Shown one piece after another: positions 16,017 through 25,295 of a stretch of 64,000 nt of DNA; the first letter of the stretch is position 1, and every line of letters starts with the position of its first letter. The notes beneath the pieces were generated by a model. It worked only from the letters and a program-made list of their open reading frames with translations. It was not told the DNA's origin and ran no database searches. The position numbers and the translations under genes were made by a program. The stretch is from an uncultured Paracoccaceae bacterium (GTDB lineage Bacteria > Pseudomonadota > Alphaproteobacteria > Rhodobacterales > Rhodobacteraceae), in assembly GCA_947495795.1 (NCBI GenBank), contig CANMAI010000002.1:186001-250000 (forward strand). The letters run 5' to 3'.

Positions 16017-18557
16017 ATGCGCGGTTTGCTGAACTTTTTTGGATTTGTCTTCACTTGGGTCACGCTGGGGCTCGTGATGGCAGCTGTCACGCTGACGGGT
16101 GTGTTTGTGTATTACGGCAAGGATCTGCCGGATCATGAGCAACTGGCGCAATACGCGCCTGCCACGATCAGCCGTGTGTATTCCGCGCGTGGGCTGGTTA
16201 TGGACGAGTTTGCGCAGGAGCGGCGGATCTACACACCGGTGGACGAGATCCCGCCGCTGATCAAGCAGGCGTTCATCAGTGCGGAGGACAAGAACTTCTA
16301 CAACCATGGTGGTTTTGATGCTGTGGGTATTGTGAAGGCGGCCGTGGATGCGGCGCGGGGCGGGCGGTTGCGCGGGGCTTCGACGATTACGCAGCAGGTG
16401 ATGAAGAATTTTCTGCTTTCCGGGGACCGCTCGGCAGAGCGCAAGATCAAGGAAATTCTTCTGGCCGTGCGGCTTGAGAACACGCTCAGCAAGGAAGATA
16501 TTCTGGGGCTTTACCTCAACGAGATTTTCCTCGGGCAGAACTCTTACGGGGTGACGGCGGCATCGCAGACCTACTTTGCCAAAACGCTGGAAGAACTGAC
16601 ACCGGCGGAGGCGGCTTACCTTGCGGCGATCCCGAAAGCGCCGAGCAACTACCATCCCGTTCGCCAGAAAGCCCGTGCCTTGGCGCGGCGTGATTTTGTG
16701 CTGCGCGAGATGGAGGAAAACGGCTATATCGACAAGGCCACTTATGAAGAGGCGAAGGCCACTGATCTGATCACCGTTCAGTCGGGCGATATCCTATCCG
16801 CCCGAAATGCCCTTCCGCCACGGGATTATTTTACGGATGAGATCCGCCGCCAGCTTTCGACCAAGCTGGAAGGGGGCGAGGAGCAGCTTTTCACCGGTGG
16901 CCTGACGATCCGTGCGACTGTGGAACCGGAATTGCAGATGGCTGCTGCCGAGGCCTTGCGGAAGGGACTTGAGAGTTATGACCGCTCGCGGGGGACGTAT
17001 CTCGGGCCTCTGGAGACACTTGACGCCGACGTGCTTGGAGATGAAGTGACCTGGCGCGCGGCCTTGGCCGAAAAACGTGTGCCACGTGACGTTATCGGCT
17101 GGATCCCGGCTGTCGTGCTGGAAGTAGGCGAAAGCTCCGTGCGCATCGGGATCGAGGGTGTCGATGAAGATGAAGACGGGCATTTCCTGACGCTGGCAGA
17201 TGCCAAGTGGATCGGGCGTATCCGCGCCGAGGACCGCCCGAGCGCGAAGCCGAAGAGACCGGGCGATTTATGGCAGCTTGGCGATGTGGTGCTAGTGAAG
17301 GCGATCATCGAAGGCGGGCAATTCCAGCGCTGGTCTCTTCGCCAGATCCCGGAGATACAGGGCGGGTTCATGGCTATGGATACGCAGACAGGGCGCGTGC
17401 TGGCCATGCAGGGTGGCTTTTCCTACCAGCATTCCGTGTTCAACCGTGCGACACAGGCAACCCGGCAACCCGGCTCCAGCTTCAAGCCGTTTGTCTATGC
17501 CGCGGCTCTGGATAACGGCTATAACCCCAATTCCATCGTGGTCGATGCGCCCATTGAGGTGAACACGCCGCAGGGGCTGTGGCGGCCCACGAACTCTTCC
17601 AACCGGTTCTACGGGCCTGCGCCTCTGCGCACGGGCATCGAGCAATCGCGGAACCTGATGACTGTGCGGATCGCGCAGGATATCGGGATGGAGCAGGTGA
17701 GCGATTATGCAGAACGGTTCAATGTCTACAAGGATATGCCATCGCTCCTGTCCTATTCTCTGGGCGCGGGAGAGACGACGCTTTTCAAGATGGTGGCGGC
17801 CTATTCGATGTTTGCCAATGGCGGCAAGCGTGTGGAGCCGACACTGGTGGACCGTGTGCAGGACCGTTACGGCAACACGATTTACCGGCAGGATCAGCGG
17901 AGCTGCCGCCGGTGCAATGAAGGGGCCGAGCCCACATCGCTGCCCTGGATCTGGAACGATGCGGAGCAGGTGATGGATGCGGTGACGGCCTACCAGCTTT
18001 CTTCCATGATGCAGGGTGTTGTCTCGCGCGGAACGGCGGCGAGCAGCGTGGGCAAGCTGGGTGTGCCTATTTCCGGCAAGACAGGCACGACGAACGAAAG
18101 CAAGGATGTGTGGTTTCTCGGCTTCACGCCGAAAATCGCCGCTGGTTGCTATATGGGCTTCGATACGCCGCGCCCGATGGGCAAGGGCTCTTACGGTGGC
18201 ACGATGTGCGGGCCAGTTTTTGCAGAGTTCATGAAAACTGCGCTGAAGGATCATGGCTCGTTCAAGCGACCACAGCCACCGGGCACCGTGTTGATCAAGA
18301 TTGACAGGTTCACAGGTGTGCGGGTGCCCAACAGTTCCAGCGGCAAGAATATCGTGGCGGAGCTTTTTCGGGAAGGCGAGGAGCCTGCGGTGGGCTCCAG
18401 CGGGCGCTTTATCGATGGTGGTTTCGCTATGGGATCAAACCTGCCGCTTTACAATCAGGCCAACACCACGACGCAGCAGGTAACCGTGCAGGGCCAGCAG
18501 AAGGTTATTCCTTCCAAGCCCGGTTTCGGGGTGCTTTCTTCAGGCGGGCTTTACTGA
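16017..18557 (+). CDS. mrcA: penicillin-binding protein 1A (class A, bifunctional)
   Basis: Inner-membrane peptidoglycan synthase of 846 residues. One N-terminal transmembrane helix is followed by the GT51 glycosyltransferase domain with the catalytic Glu in SAEDKNFYNH and GASTITQQ. An OB-like insert (residues about 310-420) leads to the transpeptidase domain with Ser nucleophile in PGSSFKPF, SRN in the SxN position and KTG in SGKTGTTN. All active-site residues are present. GAGG lies six bases before the chosen ATG; an ATG four codons earlier is less well spaced. Together with amiC upstream this is a small wall-synthesis cluster. A short GC hairpin without T-run (18571-18590) follows. Confidence 0.93.
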   Translation: MRGLLNFFGFVFTWVTLGLVMAAVTLTGVFVYYGKDLPDHEQLAQYAPATISRVYSARGLVMDEFAQERRIYTPVDEIPPLIKQAFISAEDKNFYNHGGFDAVGIVKAAVDAARGGRLRGASTITQQVMKNFLLSGDRSAERKIKEILLAVRLENTLSKEDILGLYLNEIFLGQNSYGVTAASQTYFAKTLEELTPAEAAYLAAIPKAPSNYHPVRQKARALARRDFVLREMEENGYIDKATYEEAKATDLITVQSGDILSARNALPPRDYFTDEIRRQLSTKLEGGEEQLFTGGLTIRATVEPELQMAAAEALRKGLESYDRSRGTYLGPLETLDADVLGDEVTWRAALAEKRVPRDVIGWIPAVVLEVGESSVRIGIEGVDEDEDGHFLTLADAKWIGRIRAEDRPSAKPKRPGDLWQLGDVVLVKAIIEGGQFQRWSLRQIPEIQGGFMAMDTQTGRVLAMQGGFSYQHSVFNRATQATRQPGSSFKPFVYAAALDNGYNPNSIVVDAPIEVNTPQGLWRPTNSSNRFYGPAPLRTGIEQSRNLMTVRIAQDIGMEQVSDYAERFNVYKDMPSLLSYSLGAGETTLFKMVAAYSMFANGGKRVEPTLVDRVQDRYGNTIYRQDQRSCRRCNEGAEPTSLPWIWNDAEQVMDAVTAYQLSSMMQGVVSRGTAASSVGKLGVPISGKTGTTNESKDVWFLGFTPKIAAGCYMGFDTPRPMGKGSYGGTMCGPVFAEFMKTALKDHGSFKRPQPPGTVLIKIDRFTGVRVPNSSSGKNIVAELFREGEEPAVGSSGRFIDGGFAMGSNLPLYNQANTTTQQVTVQGQQKVIPSKPGFGVLSSGGLY

Positions 18558-18602
18558 AAGGCGGTTTCTCCGGCGCCCAGGGTGGCGCCGAAGTGCTTGC
18601 TC

Positions 18603-19253
18603 TCATGGATTGTCTTCGCTCATGCGCACTGTATCCATCACATAGGTGCCGCCGCTTGTGAGTTCCACCACAAGGCCGATATTGCTTTGTGGGAAGCTGC
18701 CGGGATTGGACACGGGGCCAGATGTGGAACTGCCTGGCGAGACGGCCCCCGCGGCCGCAAAGCTGAACCGATCGGTTGCTGGATTGGCGCTCATGGAGAT
18801 GGTGTGCACCTGATTGGGCGTGTAGGTGCCGACAACAGCGCCGTTCACCTCGATATCTCCATCTTCAAGCAGTACGACCACAATATCGGTGAAATGGCCG
18901 GTGAAGAAATTGATGCGCACGGAGGCATCGTCGGAAAGGCGCCCCATCCAGAAGGCCGAAACCTCCTCGCTCGTGTCCGCTATCTCTTCGGCATACATGT
19001 AGGCGGTGGGGCCAAACTGGCCGGTTGGACCCCCGAATTCCAGCGATTGTGCACCGGCGATGGGGCTGGAATTGGTAACCACAACCGAGCCGCCGCTGAA
19101 CGTGTTGACGAAGATCTGATCGTCCGGCATCCCGTCGGGCGCGACATCGGGTGCTGCTCCGACGGTATCCACCTCAAAATCATCCTGAAAACGACCGGTG
19201 CAGCCAGTGATAGCCAGAGCGCCGCAGAGGAGCGCGAGAGGTATGTGTTTCAT
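18603..19253 (-). CDS. hypothetical lipoprotein, beta-rich
   Basis: Lipoprotein of 216 residues with lipobox ITGC (Cys about 18). The mature protein reads as a beta-sandwich: FVNTFSGGSVVVTNSSP, SLEFGGPTG, SAFWMGRL, SVRINFFTG, IVVVLLEDGDIEVNG and HTISMSANPATDRFSF, resembling concanavalin/LamG-like domains, but I cannot name a family. The region before the C-terminus is Gly/Ser/Pro-rich. The gene is alone on the minus strand between mrcA and prfB. No function is proposed. Confidence 0.7.
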   Translation of the reverse strand: MKHIPLALLCGALAITGCTGRFQDDFEVDTVGAAPDVAPDGMPDDQIFVNTFSGGSVVVTNSSPIAGAQSLEFGGPTGQFGPTAYMYAEEIADTSEEVSAFWMGRLSDDASVRINFFTGHFTDIVVVLLEDGDIEVNGAVVGTYTPNQVHTISMSANPATDRFSFAAAGAVSPGSSTSGPVSNPGSFPQSNIGLVVELTSGGTYVMDTVRMSEDNP

Positions 19254-19467
19254 CTGGTAATTTCCTACTCTTCAAATTGGTTTCAAAAACATTGCAGTGA
19301 GGGAATATGTTATATGATGCGCCGCGCACGGGCTGTGCACATCGTCACCTTGTCTTTTGCGAGGCTATGCCGGGAAAAAAGCGGTTTCACCTCGCTTCCG
19401 GGGCCTTTAAAACATCTGAAACAGCGGGGCTCAAAGCTGGCCCTCATTTACCTGACTGGATAGACCG

Positions 19468-20595
19468 ATGCGTGCCGAGATTGAGAACCAGATTGCCGAG
19501 ATCGAGAAATCGCTGAACCTGTTGCGGCAGCGGCTGGATTGGGAGACTGCGGAGCATCGGCTTGAGGAGTTCAACGCGCTTTCGGAGGACCCGAACCTAT
19601 GGAACGATCCGGAAAAGGCGCAGAAGCTGATGCGGGAACGCCAGCAGCTTTCCGATGCGATTGACCGCTACAAAGGGCTCTCCGGCGGGATGCAGGACAA
19701 TATAGATCTGATCGAGCTTGGTGAGGCCGAGGACGATACGGAAGTGGTGGAAGAGGCCGAGGCAGCCATCGGGGCCTTGGCGGAGGAAGCCGCGAAGGCG
19801 GAGATCGAGGCGTTGCTGGACGGGGAAGCGGACAGCAATGACAGCTATCTGGAGATCAACGCGGGTGCGGGCGGTACGGAGGCCAATGACTGGGCCCAGA
19901 TGCTGGCGCGGATGTATGTGAGATGGGCTGAGCAGCATGGCTACAAGGTAGAGCTTGTAGCCGAAAGTGGCGGGGACGAGGTGGGCATAAAATCCGCCAC
20001 GTATCTGGTGAAGGGCCATAATGCTTATGGTTGGCTGAAATCCGAGAGCGGAGTGCACCGGCTGGTGCGGATTTCGCCTTTCGATTCAGCGGCCAAACGG
20101 CATACATCTTTCAGCTCCGTCTGGGTGTACCCGGTGATTGACGATACGATTGAGATCGAGGTGAACCCGGCGGATATTCGCGTGGATACGTATCGGAGTT
20201 CCGGCGCTGGCGGGCAGCACGTGAACACAACGGATTCAGCGGTGCGGATTACGCATATTCCGACGAATATCGTGGTAACATCCTCGGAAAAATCACAGCA
20301 TCAGAACCGCGCGATTGCGATGGCGGCGCTGAAATCGCGGCTATACGAGATGGAGATGCGCAAGAAGACACAGGCCATTCAGGATGCGCATGATGCGAAG
20401 GGGGATATTGGTTGGGGAAATCAGATCCGTTCCTACGTATTGCAGCCCTATCAGATGGTGAAGGATCTGCGGACGAATGTGGAAACCTCCGACAGCCAGG
20501 GCGTGCTGGACGGTGATCTGGATGCTTTCATGGCGGCCACGCTAGCGCTTGATGTGGCGGGTAAGAGCCGGGGCGAAGCAAATCAGGTTGACTGA
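19468..20595 (+). CDS. prfB: peptide chain release factor 2
   Basis: RF2 of 375 residues, which releases nascent chains at UGA and UAA. The GGQ peptidyl-hydrolysis motif is in [17 protein letters not shown]; the SPF stop-codon tripeptide is in [16 protein letters not shown]. The N-terminal coiled domain is complete. The frame is continuous from the ATG: the programmed +1 frameshift with an internal UGA found in E. coli prfB is absent, as is common in this group. Confidence 0.95.
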   Translation: MRAEIENQIAEIEKSLNLLRQRLDWETAEHRLEEFNALSEDPNLWNDPEKAQKLMRERQQLSDAIDRYKGLSGGMQDNIDLIELGEAEDDTEVVEEAEAAIGALAEEAAKAEIEALLDGEADSNDSYLEINAGAGGTEANDWAQMLARMYVRWAEQHGYKVELVAESGGDEVGIKSATYLVKGHNAYGWLKSESGVHRLVRISPFDSAAKRHTSFSSVWVYPVIDDTIEIEVNPADIRVDTYRSSGAGGQHVNTTDSAVRITHIPTNIVVTSSEKSQHQNRAIAMAALKSRLYEMEMRKKTQAIQDAHDAKGDIGWGNQIRSYVLQPYQMVKDLRTNVETSDSQGVLDGDLDAFMAATLALDVAGKSRGEANQVD

Positions 20596-20674
20596 CAGAC
20601 CGAAGGTAGACGCTTCCGGCGGCACCTTTCTCCGGGTTCAGAAGGTTTGCCACATAGGTTTCCGACCGACAGAT

Positions 20675-21748
20675 TCAGCTTTTCGGCCTGTCTGATACGA
20701 TACGCCCCGGCAGCATGGCGACGAGCGTTGTGCCGCGTTTTTTGCTGGCGGGTGGGGCCGCCATAATCTCCCCCCCCACAGATCGCAGGATCGATTGCAG
20801 TGCTGTTAATCCGAGGCTGCTGCGCCCGCCAAAATCTGGGGGGTGATACGCGCTTTGATAGGTTATCGGGCGCTTGGCAAAAGTCTCTCCATCATCGCTG
20901 ACCATGACCCGGAGCGAGGAGCCGCGCTCTTCTACGGCCACGTTTATCTCCAGTATTCTGTTGGGATTGTGGGTGATTGCGCTGTTGATCAGGTTTCGCA
21001 GGACGAGGTGCATGATCACAGGATCAGACTTGAGAGCAAGATTCTTGAACGAAATCGTGTGAAGCCTGCGCGGATCTATCAGGCTTGCGATATCGCTGCA
21101 GATCTGGCCGAGTGCGACGGGCTGCTGGGTAATCTCATAGGTATCGGCCTGCATTCGCAGAAGCATGTCTTCAATACTGGTCCGTGCTTTTGCCGATAAG
21201 TCCCTGATAATTTTGAGGTCTTCCTGCGTTTCACTTTGCAGGCCTCCTGCGGAGTGCATCACCTCGTCGACATAGGAAGAGATGCTGTTCATCGGCTCTT
21301 TGAGATTGTGGGCGGCCAGCCTCGTGAAGTTGCGCAACGCCTCGCGCTCGGAATTGAGGCGGCAGATATGCTCGATACGCTCCACCTCCTTTCGCTTGTT
21401 TGCCGTAATATCGAAAGAGTTTCCAAGAATTTGAGTGACCGCCCCGTCATCTCCGAAGCAGGGGGAGAGGGTTGTGTGCCACCAGACCTCGCCATCTGCC
21501 AAATCGAGGAGTTCTTCATAGGAATGGAAGGCTGCGGTTTCGCGGCAATGCTCATAATTGCTGACTGTGCGGCGGGCCTGACGTGCGGGCACTATTTCCT
21601 GTACCGGTTTGCCGACAATATCAGATGATTGCAGACCGGTGGCAGCCTCATAGGCCGCATTGATGCTGATATAGCTGAATGTGTTCGGCCCGTTCGAACG
21701 GACAAGAAAGACCGGGTTTCCGATCAGGGCAATCATTGCCGAATCCAT
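20675..21748 (-). CDS. PAS-domain sensor histidine kinase
   Basis: Kinase of 357 residues with no transmembrane segment, hence cytoplasmic. A PAS domain (about 8-125, with FSYISINAAYEAATGLQSSDIVGK and the PAC-like FDITANKRKE) leads to a dimerisation helix with the phospho-acceptor His in LAAHNLKEPMNSI. The ATPase domain shows the N-box LRNLINSAITHNP, an SDDGE in the G1 position and SSLGLTALQSILRSVGG in G2. PAS domains of this type often bind flavin or small ligands, but the signal here is not readable. No response regulator is adjacent. GGAGAAG precedes the ATG. Confidence 0.82.
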   Translation of the reverse strand: MDSAMIALIGNPVFLVRSNGPNTFSYISINAAYEAATGLQSSDIVGKPVQEIVPARQARRTVSNYEHCRETAAFHSYEELLDLADGEVWWHTTLSPCFGDDGAVTQILGNSFDITANKRKEVERIEHICRLNSEREALRNFTRLAAHNLKEPMNSISSYVDEVMHSAGGLQSETQEDLKIIRDLSAKARTSIEDMLLRMQADTYEITQQPVALGQICSDIASLIDPRRLHTISFKNLALKSDPVIMHLVLRNLINSAITHNPNRILEINVAVEERGSSLRVMVSDDGETFAKRPITYQSAYHPPDFGGRSSLGLTALQSILRSVGGEIMAAPPASKKRGTTLVAMLPGRIVSDRPKS

Positions 21749-21803
21749 GATGCTTCTCCCTGATCAACCTGAGGTTTAGCACAAAACCCGATCAGAAAGA
21801 AGA

Positions 21804-21829
21804 AAAGACCGGCGCAATGGCCGGTCTTT
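21804..21829 (-). terminator. rho-independent terminator after bactofilin
   Basis: A 10-bp stem, aaagaccggc/gccggtcttt, with loop gcaatg. Read on the minus strand it is followed by TTCTTCTTTC. It ends the M23 peptidase-bactofilin transcript. Confidence 0.8.
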
Positions 21830-21863
21830 AATCAATTATTCAACGACAAGTAGGTAATGCGCC

Positions 21864-22373
21864 TTAGTCAGCTGACTTCACAACACCTTTGGCGGCACTC
21901 GCCTTTAGCGGGTCGTCGTTGCGCTGGACGGAGCCTTCGAAATGGGCGCCGCTTTCGATGGCGATTGTTTTGTGAACGATATCACCTTCCACGCGCGCTG
22001 TGGATGTAAGGCGAACCTTCAGGCCACGTACCCGACCGATGACGCGGCCCGTTACGACAACATCATCAGCGACGACTTCGCCTTTGACAGTTGCACTTTC
22101 GCCGATTGTCAGAAGATGCGCTTCGATGTCGCCTTCGACATTGCCTTCCACCTGCACATCGCCACTGGTCTTGATGTGGCCCTTGATCACGAGATCCGCA
22201 GAAAGGATGGAGGGGGCTGGCTTGGCCTTTGGAGCCGAAGAGCTGGATGACGGGCTGGAACTTGGCGATGATGAGGGCGCCGAGCTACCGGAGGAGGAGG
22301 AAGGAGATGCAGACGGCTTTGGTGCAGCCGGCGTGCCTTCAGGCGTATCCGAGGGTTTGTTTTTAGAAAACAT
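21864..22373 (-). CDS. bactofilin family protein
   Basis: Cytoskeletal polymer-forming protein of 169 residues. A long disordered Ser/Pro/Lys N-terminus (about 1-53) precedes the bactofilin beta-helix, with repeated short strands of the form GxxxxxGxVxGxI (VIKGHIKTSGDVQVEGNVEGDIEAHLLTIGESATVKGEV). Bactofilins self-assemble without nucleotide and localise wall enzymes. Its start overlaps the end of the upstream M23 peptidase gene by 11 bp, a pairing seen widely, in which the peptidase is the bactofilin's partner. Confidence 0.92.
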   Translation of the reverse strand: MFSKNKPSDTPEGTPAAPKPSASPSSSSGSSAPSSSPSSSPSSSSSAPKAKPAPSILSADLVIKGHIKTSGDVQVEGNVEGDIEAHLLTIGESATVKGEVVADDVVVTGRVIGRVRGLKVRLTSTARVEGDIVHKTIAIESGAHFEGSVQRNDDPLKASAAKGVVKSAD

Positions 22374-23688
22374 CTTTTGCTGCCTTTATGTAGGTCATTG
22401 GGTTGACGGGCTTGCCACCGATCCGCACTTCGTAGTGCAAGTGCACACCCGTGCTGCGCCCTGTGGTTCCCATATCGCCGATATGCTCGCCGCGTGCAAT
22501 CCGATCTCCGACTTTCACGTTGATGCGGTTGAGATGGGCGTAGAGCGTTTCAAAACCAAACTCGTGACGAATCTTGATGAGGTTGCCGAAACCGCTCTGG
22601 CGACCGGCAAATACGACCACACCTTCCGCGGTTGACAGGATCTTGGTGCCGCGTGGGCCTGCAAGATCGATACCGTTATGCGCACGCCTGCCGCCTGTTT
22701 TCGGATCGCGCCGCGTGCCAAAGCCGCTTGTATAACGGTGTGAGGCCTTGACGGGCATCGCGTAGGGCACCTTCGTGGCCGCGATGCGCATCATGTTCAT
22801 CTTGTCCATACCTTCCATCAGCGTGTTGAAGCGCTCGTTCAGAGCAGCATCTTCAAAGCTGTGGGTGCTGACAGAAACGGGGCCTGACGCACCGCCAAAG
22901 CCCGTGTAGCTCGGTCTGATGCTTGAGACGAGACTGTCCACATCAAGGCCGGAGCGCTCAAACATCGTCTCCAGTGGTTTGAACGTCATCTCCACCGCAT
23001 CTTCAAGGCTGGCGACCATCTGTTCCTGACGCTCGGATGCAATCTCCATAGAGAGTTCAAGCGAGGCTATTTCGGTTTCCAGTTCATCCACGTTCTGGTG
23101 CGCTGTGTCGCGCTCACGGGCCACGGATGCGAGCGTTTTGGAGACGGTTGTAAGCGCGCCGTCGAGTTCCTGCGCTTGCGCGAGCTGTTGATCAGCAATG
23201 CTGAAATCTGCGAGGGATTGCGCGAGATGTTCTTGTTCGGCCTCTGCGCGGTTTCTCTCGGCAACAGCGTCGATCAGTTGCGCACGGGCAACTTCCAAGG
23301 CTGTGTCCATTTCTGCGCGTTGGCGGGCAACCGACAGAAGCTCGCTTTTCTGATTGGTTATGGTGGACATCGCCACCTCGAACCGGCTTTCGAGTGCGGC
23401 CAATTCTGTATGAAGTTCGTTGCGTTCGTCTGTGAGAGAGGCGATCCGCATTTCATAGGCGCCGCGCATCAGCGTATCGTCACCTTCGGCCTGACGACCC
23501 TCAAGCGCGCCGACCACTATGAAAGAGGTTGCAACGACCGTCCATCCCAGCACGGCAACAATGGCTGCGCCGCCAAGAAGCTGAGTTTTTCGGGAGAGTG
23601 CTACAACGGTTTTTCCACCTTCTGAGACCAAGGTCACAGTTTTGTCTTGAAGCGCAGGGGGATGCGCTTGCTCTGACTGTTCACTCAT
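22363..23688 (-). CDS. M23 family metallopeptidase with coiled-coil
   Basis: Bitopic membrane protein of 441 residues. A cytoplasmic N-terminus of about 35 residues precedes one transmembrane helix (LLGGAAIVAVLGWTVVATSFIVV), then a long periplasmic coiled coil (about 75-245) and a C-terminal LytM/M23 domain. Zinc-binding residues are visible in AHNGIDLAG (HxxxD) and LHYEV (second His of HLH). It is thus a predicted DD-endopeptidase, tethered to the membrane and, through its cytoplasmic tail, to the co-transcribed bactofilin. The ATG is the only good start at the 5' end. Confidence 0.9.
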   Translation of the reverse strand: MSEQSEQAHPPALQDKTVTLVSEGGKTVVALSRKTQLLGGAAIVAVLGWTVVATSFIVVGALEGRQAEGDDTLMRGAYEMRIASLTDERNELHTELAALESRFEVAMSTITNQKSELLSVARQRAEMDTALEVARAQLIDAVAERNRAEAEQEHLAQSLADFSIADQQLAQAQELDGALTTVSKTLASVARERDTAHQNVDELETEIASLELSMEIASERQEQMVASLEDAVEMTFKPLETMFERSGLDVDSLVSSIRPSYTGFGGASGPVSVSTHSFEDAALNERFNTLMEGMDKMNMMRIAATKVPYAMPVKASHRYTSGFGTRRDPKTGGRRAHNGIDLAGPRGTKILSTAEGVVVFAGRQSGFGNLIKIRHEFGFETLYAHLNRINVKVGDRIARGEHIGDMGTTGRSTGVHLHYEVRIGGKPVNPMTYIKAAKDVF

Positions 23689-23854
23689 AAGTTGTGCTTA
23701 CCTTTGTATTTGCCGTGACAGCGTTTTTCCGGTTCACGACCACCTGCCTTGCCTGCCGTCTGTCCTACGCGAGCCGCCGCTTTCACGCAACAACTGCGTT
23801 GCGGGTACGGTGGAAATTGGGCGAAAGTTTGCCGACGTTAACAAAGTGTTAATC

Positions 23855-24658
23855 TTACGTGGCGAGAGGCCAGTAGAAGTCTGGCGGCATGCCGGCCTCG
23901 GCCCGTTTCTCGGTATTGAAGGGTGGCTTGAGTGGGCCGTGAAAGTATTTCCGGACAAGCGTATGGAAGCGCTCCTTCGGATCATGATTGTGACGTCCGC
24001 AGAGGAAGTGAAACCATTTTGAGCCGTAGGCCACGTGGGCCACTTCCTCGGCATAGATGACATTGAGAGCGGCGACCGTTTCGGTATCTCCGGCTTTCTC
24101 GAAAAGGGCGATCATACCCGGCGTTACATCAAGGCCACGTGCCTCCAGAACCATGGGCACGACAGCGAGACGACCTTCGATATCATGGGCCGTATCTTCT
24201 GCTGCGCGCCACATTCCAGCATGGGCGGGCAATGCGCCATAGTGGCTGCCCATGGCCTCCAACCTATCGGCCAAGAGGTTGAAATGCTTGCTTTCCTCGT
24301 CGGCGGCCTGCACCCAATCGTCTGCGAAGCCGGGGGGCATGGGCACATCGGGGAAGCGCGCGATCAGATCCCAGTGGAGATCGACGGCGTTGAGTTCGAT
24401 ATGCGCGATGGCGTGGAGTATGGCGAGACGCCCCGCCTCCGTTCCGGGCCTGCGACGGGGCACATCGCGGGGATCAAGCAACTCCGGCTTCTCCGGCCGG
24501 GCCGGGCTGGCAGGAGGCTTGGCGCTGCCGAGAGGCGGAGGGTTGCCCGCCTCTCTGGCTGCAAACCACGCGGCGGCATAGCGGCGCGACAGTGCGGTTT
24601 TGGCTCGGGCATCGGCGGTGTTCAATACCTCAACCGCTGCCGCACGCAAGCTTTCCAT
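23855..24658 (-). CDS. DUF455 family ferritin-like protein
   Basis: Protein of 267 residues of the DUF455 family (PF04305). Helical ferritin-like core with likely di-iron ligands: AHIELNAVDLHWDL, ADEESKHFNLLADRLE and VIYAEEVAHVAYG each carry Glu/His in the spacing of MiaE-like and rubrerythrin-like enzymes. A hydroxylase or oxidase role is inferred; the substrate is unknown. The chosen ATG (MESLRAAAVEVLNTADARAK) fits the family and lies 8 bp after the bcp stop, suggesting one transcript with it. The 166-bp gap between this gene's upstream neighbour on the map and its own stop holds no feature I can identify. Confidence 0.85.
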   Translation of the reverse strand: MESLRAAAVEVLNTADARAKTALSRRYAAAWFAAREAGNPPPLGSAKPPASPARPEKPELLDPRDVPRRRPGTEAGRLAILHAIAHIELNAVDLHWDLIARFPDVPMPPGFADDWVQAADEESKHFNLLADRLEAMGSHYGALPAHAGMWRAAEDTAHDIEGRLAVVPMVLEARGLDVTPGMIALFEKAGDTETVAALNVIYAEEVAHVAYGSKWFHFLCGRHNHDPKERFHTLVRKYFHGPLKPPFNTEKRAEAGMPPDFYWPLAT

Positions 24659-24666
24659 CGGCGGGC

Positions 24667-25140
24667 TCAGAGTGTTTCTGCGGCTTCGAGCACAGCCTCG
24701 GCATGGCCCGGCACTTTCACCTTGCGCCATATCTGAGCGATCTTGCCATCGCCGTTGATCAGGAAAGTGGACCGCTCAATTCCCATGTAGGTTTTGCCGT
24801 ACATGGATTTCTCTTTCCAAACGCCGTATTGCTCGCACATGTCGCCTTCCTCATCGGAGAGGAGCGGCATGCCGAGATTGTGTTTGGCAATGAATTTCTC
24901 GTGCTTTTTCACGCTATCTTTGGAGATGCCAAGTAGGCTCACGCCAAGGGCCGCGAATTTGGGAGTGAGTTCTGTGAAGGCGATAGCTTCCTTGGTGCAG
25001 CCGGAGGTATCGTCTCTGGGGTAGAAAAAGAGGACAAGGGGTTTGCCTGCAAAATCGCCGAGCGACACAGTTTCGCCACCGTCGCGCGGCAGGGTAAACG
25101 CCGGTGCGGGTGCGCCGTTATCGAGTTCAGTGTTTGTCAT
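24667..25140 (-). CDS. bcp: peroxiredoxin, Bcp/PrxQ type
   Basis: Thiol peroxidase of 157 residues. The peroxidatic Cys48 is in DTSGCTKEA, after FFYPRDD. The usual PrxQ resolving Cys five residues later is Ile53; the only other Cys is Cys102 in GDMCEQYGVW, a position used as resolving residue in another Bcp subgroup. It reduces hydrogen and organic peroxides using thioredoxin. GGAG lies eight bases upstream of the chosen ATG; the frame to 25371 is an overlap artefact. Transcribed with the DUF455 gene and divergent from the YhdP-like gene. Confidence 0.92.
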   Translation of the reverse strand: MTNTELDNGAPAPAFTLPRDGGETVSLGDFAGKPLVLFFYPRDDTSGCTKEAIAFTELTPKFAALGVSLLGISKDSVKKHEKFIAKHNLGMPLLSDEEGDMCEQYGVWKEKSMYGKTYMGIERSTFLINGDGKIAQIWRKVKVPGHAEAVLEAAETL

Positions 25141-25295
25141 GAGATATACTCCCCTTCTTCGGATGCGGGATGATGATGTTCTTGCGCGAGATATGATGCC
25201 ATGAGGGCTGAGGACAAGACCGGAAAACCGAAAGCGTGGCTTGGCGCAGGCTGGCGTGCGGCGTGAAGCAGGCGTGGCGGAGACCTTCGGCCAGC

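Noticed and set aside
18571-18590. cggcgcc/ggcgccg hairpin after mrcA as a terminator
   Set aside because: Seven-base stem without any T-run; may be chance in GC-rich sequence.
19468-19620. Programmed frameshift site in prfB
   Set aside because: The reading frame is continuous from the ATG with no internal UGA, so no frameshift is needed.
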